Shown here: piece by piece, positions 34,117-39,540 of the stretch
How the letters are laid out: every line of letters begins with the position of its first letter
How positions within the stretch are numbered: position 1 is the stretch's first letter
Origin: Candidatus Magasanikiibacteriota bacterium
GTDB lineage: Bacteria; Patescibacteriota; Patescibacteriia; Magasanikbacterales; UBA922
DNA length: 39,540 bases
NCBI GenBank assembly: GCA_018650645.1
Contig: JABIFP010000032.1
Coordinates: 1-39,540 of the forward strand
Direction of reading: 5' to 3'
The notes under the pieces: generated by a model
Told to the model about the DNA's origin: nothing
What the model saw: only the letters and a program-made list of their open reading frames with translations
Database searches by the model: none
Program-made: the position numbers and the translations under genes

Positions 34117-37100
34117 TTAGTTGTCTTCCCCTTCATCGTCTGACGCATCCTTTTTCAGTAATGCGCGTGCTTCATCTACTGGAAGATACTTGCCCTCACC
34201 GACCTTTTTGAGGACATCTACGTCAAGTGCTAGCCCTTTCAACTCACGTACAAGTACGTTAAATGATTCAGGCAAATTCACCTTCGTAATTGGTTCACCT
34301 TTAATGATTGCTTCGTATGCTTTTGAACGACCTGGTACATCATCCGATTTAATAGTAAGGATTTCTTGAAGCATGTGCGCTGCACCGTACGCTTCAAGTG
34401 CCCAAACTTCCATTTCTCCAAATCTCTGCCCACCAAATTGCGCCTTACCACCAAGTGGTTGCTGTGTGATCAAAGAGTATGGACCAATTGAACGTTGATG
34501 CATTTTGTCTTCAATCATGTGGTTCAATTTGAGCATGTAGTTGTATCCAACTGTTGTCTTTTTATCGAATTCTTCACCAGTCCTTCCATCAAAGAGTTGG
34601 AGTTGTCCATCTACTGGCAATCCAGCCTTTTCAAGTTCTCCCTTAATCTGCGCTTCTGTAATACCATTTAATACTGGTGTTGCGGCTCTATATCCGAGTG
34701 CGTTTGCTGCAAGACCCAAATGTGTCTCAAGCAATTGCCCAAGGTTCATACGTGAAATTACCCCAAGCGGAGAAAGAATGATGTCTACCGGAGTACCATC
34801 TTCAAGGAATGGCATGTCAGCAACAGGAACAATACGTGAAATCACCCCTTTGTTTCCATGACGACCCGCCATTTTGTCTCCTACTTGAATTTTACGCATG
34901 TCTGCAACAGTTACCTGTACTTGCTTCATTACACCCGGTTGCAAGCGGTCACCTTCTTCTGCAGAGAATACTTTAATGTCTGTTACTTTCCCGTGTTCAC
35001 CATGCTCTAGATAAAGAGATGAGTCACGTACGTCTCTCGCTTTTTCACCAAAGATCGCTCGGAGAAGTCGTTCTTCTGGAGTAAGTTCTGTTTCACCTTT
35101 TGGTGTAATCTTTCCAACCAAGATATCTCCTGATTGTACTTCTGCACCAACACGAACTACCCCTTCTGAATCGAGGTTCTTTAACTTTTCTTCACTTACG
35201 TTTGGAATGTCAGAAGTAATGACTTCTGGTCCAAGTTTTGTTTCGCGAATATCTGTTGAATGATTTTCAATGTGCACTGAAGTAAATCTGTCTCGTTGCA
35301 CCAATCGCTCTGAAACAATAATCGCATCCTCATAGTTGTATCCGTCCCATACCATGTATGCAACAAGAACGTTTTGTCCAAGTGCAAGTTCTGCATTTTG
35401 GATTGACGGTCCATCACAAAGTGGTTCACCTTTTTTCACTTTTTGTCCAAGTGTTACTGTTGGACGTTGGTTAATACAACTCGATGCATTTGATCGAATG
35501 TATTTTTCTAATCTGAAGTTGAAAATCTTTCCTTTCTTTCCAGTAAGTTCAATCATATCTCCTTGGAGCTTGGTGATTGTACCATCTTCTGGAGCTGTGT
35601 GAACGTATCCACTGTACAGCGCTGCCGCTTTTTCTACACCCGTACCAACGTATGGTGCATCTGGGGTAATACAAGGCACCGCTTGCCGTTGCATGTTCGT
35701 TCCCATCAATGCGCGAGTCGCATCGTCATGCTCAAGGAAAGGAATCAAACTTGTTGCAATTGAAAGAATCTGATTTGACGCAACATCCATGTAATCAACC
35801 TTTGCCGCGTCTACTACAGACGGTTTTCCATGTTCACGAGCAGGAATACGAGCATCCGTAATCACTCCGTTTTCATCCATCGTAACAGTCGCACTCGTTG
35901 TCACCATTTTTTCTTCCGTAAATGAGTTGATGTATTCAACTTCATTTGTTACACGTGGCATGACCGTAATGCGTTCGATTTTCTTTTGTCCTGCAAGTTT
36001 TTTTGCAATTTCTTTGGTGATTTTTTCACCAGCTTTCACAACACCCTTAATGTCTTCACGAGCAACTTCTCCTTCTGTAAATCGCGCTTCGTTTGGTACA
36101 TTAGTCACTACCTTTCTGTATGGTGTTTCGAGGAATCCAAATTGATTTACACGAGCAAAACTTGAGAGATGCCCTACAAGACCAATATTCGGTCCTTCCG
36201 GAGTAGCAATCGGACAAATTCTTCCGTAATGCGTTGTGTGTACATCACGAACCTCAAACCCCGCACGATCTCTTGAAAGACCACCCGGCCCAAGCGCAGA
36301 TACACGACGCTTATGTTCGAGTTCTGCAAGTGGATTAATCTGATCCATGAATTGTGAGAGCTGTGAACTCATGAAGAATTCACGTACAGCACCAATCACC
36401 GGTCTTGCATTGATCAGTTTGTTTGGTTGCAATCCATCAAGTTCGTATGTACTCATTCTATCCTTGATGATACGTTCCATTCGGCTAAGCCCAACGCGGA
36501 ATCTATCTTGCACCAATTCCCCTACCGCGCGAACACGACGATTTCCAAGATGATCAATATCATCTGGATCTTCTTGTGTAATATTCAATCGAACAATCTC
36601 TTTGAGTACGAGAAGTACTTTTTCTGGACTAAGCACACGTACTTCTTTGTCGTCGTACGCTTCTTCTTTTAAATCGAGTCCAAACTTAGTATCAAACTTG
36701 TATACACCAACTCGTCCAAGATCATATCTATCAAAGTTGAAGAACATTGAGTAGATCAACCCTTTTGCATTATCAGCAGTCGCAAGGTCACCTGGTCTGA
36801 TTCTTTTATATACTTCAATAAGTCCCTCTTCTTCATTTGTTGCAATATCTTTTTTGAGTGTTGCTTCAATGTAATCGATTGTTGAATGCGTATTGACATC
36901 TTTAAACAATTCTAGAATTTGCTCCGTTGTTCCATATCCAAAAGCACGCAAAAGTGATGTTGCTGCAACTTTTCTTTTTCGGTCTACTTTAATCCAAATA
37001 ACATTATTTGCATCTGTTTCAATTTCAATCCACGCACCTCTATTTGGAATAATTTTTGCTCCGTAGTATCGGCGTCCTCTGCTTGCGTCTGCAGTAAAGT

Positions 37101-37536
37101 AAGCACCCGGACTTCTAATAAGCTGGTTGATCACGACTCGTTCAATACCGTTGATCATGAATGTTCCACGGTCGGTCATGACAGGAATATCTCCAAGATA
37201 GATTTCTTGAGAGGTTTCTTCCTTTGTTCGCTTATTAATCAAACGAGCTTTCACACGAAGCGGCGCTTCAAATGAAATATTTTTTTCTCGACTTGTTACT
37301 TCGTCGAATTTTGGCTCGTCGATGTAATAATCCTCCATGTAGAGTTCAAGATCTCTCCCCGTGAAATCCGTAATAGGTGAGAGTTCATCAAACAAATCCT
37401 TAATCCCCTTTTTTAGGAACCAGTCATACGATGTTTTTTGAATCTCGATGAGATCCGGAAGTTTGGTTGCATCACGCAAATCGGTGAAGAACTTTCGCTC
37501 CTTTTCAGTCTCGTATTGGCGCTTATAAGTCGGCAT
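34117..37536 (-). CDS. rpoB: DNA-directed RNA polymerase subunit beta
   Basis: IERVVINQLIRSPGAYF, RRVSALGPGGLSRDRAGFEVRDVHTTHYGRICPIATPEGPNIGL, KMAGRHGNKGV. Confidence 0.98.
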   Translation of the reverse strand: MPTYKRQYETEKERKFFTDLRDATKLPDLIEIQKTSYDWFLKKGIKDLFDELSPITDFTGRDLELYMEDYYIDEPKFDEVTSREKNISFEAPLRVKARLINKRTKEETSQEIYLGDIPVMTDRGTFMINGIERVVINQLIRSPGAYFTADASRGRRYYGAKIIPNRGAWIEIETDANNVIWIKVDRKRKVAATSLLRAFGYGTTEQILELFKDVNTHSTIDYIEATLKKDIATNEEEGLIEVYKRIRPGDLATADNAKGLIYSMFFNFDRYDLGRVGVYKFDTKFGLDLKEEAYDDKEVRVLSPEKVLLVLKEIVRLNITQEDPDDIDHLGNRRVRAVGELVQDRFRVGLSRMERIIKDRMSTYELDGLQPNKLINARPVIGAVREFFMSSQLSQFMDQINPLAELEHKRRVSALGPGGLSRDRAGFEVRDVHTTHYGRICPIATPEGPNIGLVGHLSSFARVNQFGFLETPYRKVVTNVPNEARFTEGEVAREDIKGVVKAGEKITKEIAKKLAGQKKIERITVMPRVTNEVEYINSFTEEKMVTTSATVTMDENGVITDARIPAREHGKPSVVDAAKVDYMDVASNQILSIATSLIPFLEHDDATRALMGTNMQRQAVPCITPDAPYVGTGVEKAAALYSGYVHTAPEDGTITKLQGDMIELTGKKGKIFNFRLEKYIRSNASSCINQRPTVTLGQKVKKGEPLCDGPSIQNAELALGQNVLVAYMVWDGYNYEDAIIVSERLVQRDRFTSVHIENHSTDIRETKLGPEVITSDIPNVSEEKLKNLDSEGVVRVGAEVQSGDILVGKITPKGETELTPEERLLRAIFGEKARDVRDSSLYLEHGEHGKVTDIKVFSAEEGDRLQPGVMKQVQVTVADMRKIQVGDKMAGRHGNKGVISRIVPVADMPFLEDGTPVDIILSPLGVISRMNLGQLLETHLGLAANALGYRAATPVLNGITEAQIKGELEKAGLPVDGQLQLFDGRTGEEFDKKTTVGYNYMLKLNHMIEDKMHQRSIGPYSLITQQPLGGKAQFGGQRFGEMEVWALEAYGAAHMLQEILTIKSDDVPGRSKAYEAIIKGEPITKVNLPESFNVLVRELKGLALDVDVLKKVGEGKYLPVDEARALLKKDASDDEGEDN

Positions 37537-37909
37537 AGAGTAGAAAGATATTATTTTTGAGGAAAACAGATCAAATTATTGTAGAATACTTTGATCTCAT
37601 TTCCCCTCGATTTCCCAATAATCGATCTAAATGAGAGGGATAAAAAAGTGCTCAAAAAACAAAAAAGCCGGCATTTTGAAAAACCGTCTTCTATTTACTG
37701 TTTCTTGATGCTTGCATGAGTGCTGTCGACAAAAGCAAAAGCGTTGTATAGCAGTGAATTCATTAATACGTTCGCGAGAAATATTAATGCTGCTAAAATC
37801 CGTATTTCTGCTTATTTAAGCGAAAAATTCAGATTTGTTACCTCTTGTAGAGATCCTCAATAGGATAATCGATTTTGACCTTTCTGTCAAATGCTGTGTG
37901 TGCATAACG

Positions 37910-39094
37910 TTAGTTCTTTGCGAGTGCTCTTTTTTTGGGAATACTATATATACTCAAAACCACAATAATAAGAAGTATGCTTGCACTTACCATATACCCT
38001 TCTGACACACCCAAAACATGCATAACATAGCCAAAAACTCCCGCCATAAGGGCTGCCACAAGGCTCTGAATCAGACTATTCATAGAAAGGAGTGTTGCCC
38101 GAGACCCATTTGTACTCAAATGATTGGCATAATCGTTTGTAGCAACATTTAGTACGATGCGCGCAGCGGCCCCAAGCAACATGCCAAAAATGATAACTAA
38201 TGGGCTTTTTGTTACGCTTACTATGACTAAATGCAGAATAAGCATCCACCCAAGACCCGTAATCGCCTGCGATACTGAGAATTTATCTGTAAGCACATGC
38301 GTAAAAGGAGCTGCTATCCCTGCAACAAATCGATTCAGCGCATAAATACCACCGATATATAAGGCAATAAGCCCAACATCCGTATATAACACCTGTCTAA
38401 ATTCTATTGTTGCCAATATCACTCCCTGAATAAGCGCACTCACAATAACAAGCCACCCGAGCATACGATTCTTCATGATTTGCCGAGATGAAGTGCTAAA
38501 GTGGGAAAGAAAGTACCAAAACCCTTCTTTTTCTGAGACGTTGACTGCCTTTTTAGGGGCTGCAAACGAATAGATTACTACCGCAGCGAGGATAAATTGT
38601 ACTACTTCTAGCGCAAACGGAAGCCAAAACGCAAACGTATACGCTGCTCCAGCAATAAGCATGCTAATAATCCCAAACTGATACGCAATTCCCTTTGCCT
38701 TCCCAGCCAGCTTTTTATGCTCGTCTGCCCTGCCCTGTTCTTGCAGGTATTCAAAAAAGAGCGCATCCGCAGTTCCACTGAATAGCGCGCCAAAGAAACT
38801 ATATCCAATTCTGGCCGCCAATATCCATGCAAATGTTCCACCCAGGTAAGAAAGCACCACCGCAACTTTTCCTATACAAGAAATAATCAGGGTTGCTTTA
38901 TGTCCAAACGTATCAGCCAGCATGCCACTGGGCACTTCAAAGATAATAGACATGATACTTCCAACCGCAGCAACAGTAGCTATCTGCCCAAGAGACAACC
39001 CAATGTCTAGCATGTAGATTACCAAAATTGGAGTACTGATGCGTTTGATTAGCGAACGAAACGCATAATATTTTAAGATGTTCTTGTCTTTCAT
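37910..39094 (-). CDS. MFS transporter
   Basis: 12-TM-like 394-aa protein; VPSGMLADTFGHKATLIISCIG is a typical MFS loop 2-3 motif. Confidence 0.85.
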   Translation of the reverse strand: MKDKNILKYYAFRSLIKRISTPILVIYMLDIGLSLGQIATVAAVGSIMSIIFEVPSGMLADTFGHKATLIISCIGKVAVVLSYLGGTFAWILAARIGYSFFGALFSGTADALFFEYLQEQGRADEHKKLAGKAKGIAYQFGIISMLIAGAAYTFAFWLPFALEVVQFILAAVVIYSFAAPKKAVNVSEKEGFWYFLSHFSTSSRQIMKNRMLGWLVIVSALIQGVILATIEFRQVLYTDVGLIALYIGGIYALNRFVAGIAAPFTHVLTDKFSVSQAITGLGWMLILHLVIVSVTKSPLVIIFGMLLGAAARIVLNVATNDYANHLSTNGSRATLLSMNSLIQSLVAALMAGVFGYVMHVLGVSEGYMVSASILLIIVVLSIYSIPKKRALAKN

Positions 39095-39168
39095 AACGGG
39101 ATGAGTATAGCAGCGGCAAAAGAAAAAAGAAACCCGGCCACCAGCGTATCATTCATGCTAAAAAGCAA

Positions 39169-39192
39169 AACAGCGGGTATTTCACCGCTGTT
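39169..39192 (-). terminator. Terminator of cassette 8
   Basis: Reverse strand AACAGCGG-tgaaatac-CCGCTGTT followed by TTGCTTTTT. Confidence 0.75.
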
Positions 39193-39221
39193 TGCCTCTT
39201 TCATACTCCTAGGTTGTAGTT

Positions 39222-39540
39222 TTACGGGCGTTCACACACGTCGGTGCCGCGGTCCCAGCCGTAGTTGGCACCCACGTTCCACTTGCACACCAAGCCGGCC
39301 TGACAGTGGCTGTTGCGGTCGCAGTCCCCTTCGCCGTGGCCACACTTGCACGCATCCGAGCAGTACGGCCCATCGCCGTTGCTGCCAGAGTGGCAGTTTG
39401 CCGCGGGCGGGTTCTGAGGCGGTGGCGCAGGAGGCGGGGGAGGCGGTGCTGCATTTCCCTGAACAGGCATACAGACGTCCACGTTGGCCGCCCAGCCGAA
39501 CTGCGCACCGATGTTGTTTCGGCACTCAGTTCCCTGCTGA
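39222..39540 (-). CDS. Cys-rich repeat protein with Pro-rich linker, N-terminus off the window (GC-rich cassette 8)
   Basis: Reverse strand is open to the window edge: QQGTECRNNIGAQFGWAANVDVCMPVQGNAAPPPPPPAPPPQNPPAANCHSGSNGDGPYCSDACKCGHGEGDCDRNSHCQAGLVCKWNVGANYGWDRGTDVCERP*. Confidence 0.8.
   Translation of the reverse strand, partial: QQGTECRNNIGAQFGWAANVDVCMPVQGNAAPPPPPPAPPPQNPPAANCHSGSNGDGPYCSDACKCGHGEGDCDRNSHCQAGLVCKWNVGANYGWDRGTDVCERP

Noticed and set aside
39209-39525. Alternative minus frames 39209..39508 and 39232..39525 over cassette 8
   Set aside because: Arg/Thr-rich shifted frames; the frame ending at 39222 has the ordered Cys repeats.
1-39540. CRISPR array or integrated prophage
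   Set aside because: No regularly spaced direct repeats with spacers, no cas genes and no phage structural, integrase or transposase ORFs were seen.
1-39540. Alternative genetic code (TGA as Gly/Trp)
   Set aside because: Core genes are full length with the standard code, and TGA serves as a stop in cassettes such as 2, 3 and 5.

Overview
The AT-richer part of this window looks like a Patescibacteria/CPR-type chromosome segment using the standard code. It carries rpoB, rpoC, rpsB, tsf, uvrA, a lower-glycolysis cluster (gap, pgk, eno and two tandem gpmI), PadR + PspC/GIN, GtrA + GT-C, DUF11-like and DUF4012 envelope proteins, a DsbA-like protein with a Cys-rich VirB2/TrbC-like pilin, an MFS transporter and two tRNAs (Lys-CTT, Arg-TCG). 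The most unusual signal is a set of at least eight short, GC-rich, mostly orphan transcription units placed singly between these operons, on either strand: about 1-498(-), 688-1272(+), 6376-6516(+), 6731-6877(+), 15063-15713(+), 23156-23458(-), 29479-29937(-) and 39222-39540(-). Where the relevant end is visible, each has its own -35/-10 promoter (mostly TTGACA with a 17-bp spacer), a clear Shine-Dalgarno site, one ORF and a hairpin/terminator. The neighbouring AT-rich genes mostly lack Shine-Dalgarno sites, and several appear leaderless. The cassettes encode, by inference, an RNAP alpha-CTD-like protein, a 46-aa ORF followed by a multi-hairpin candidate RNA, a 48-aa repeat/Cys micropeptide, a membrane-anchored orphan, a SemiSWEET-like 3-TM protein, a secreted protein with hairpin-rich UTRs and a Cys-rich repeat protein. 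Family calls come from reading the sequence only; no searches were run.
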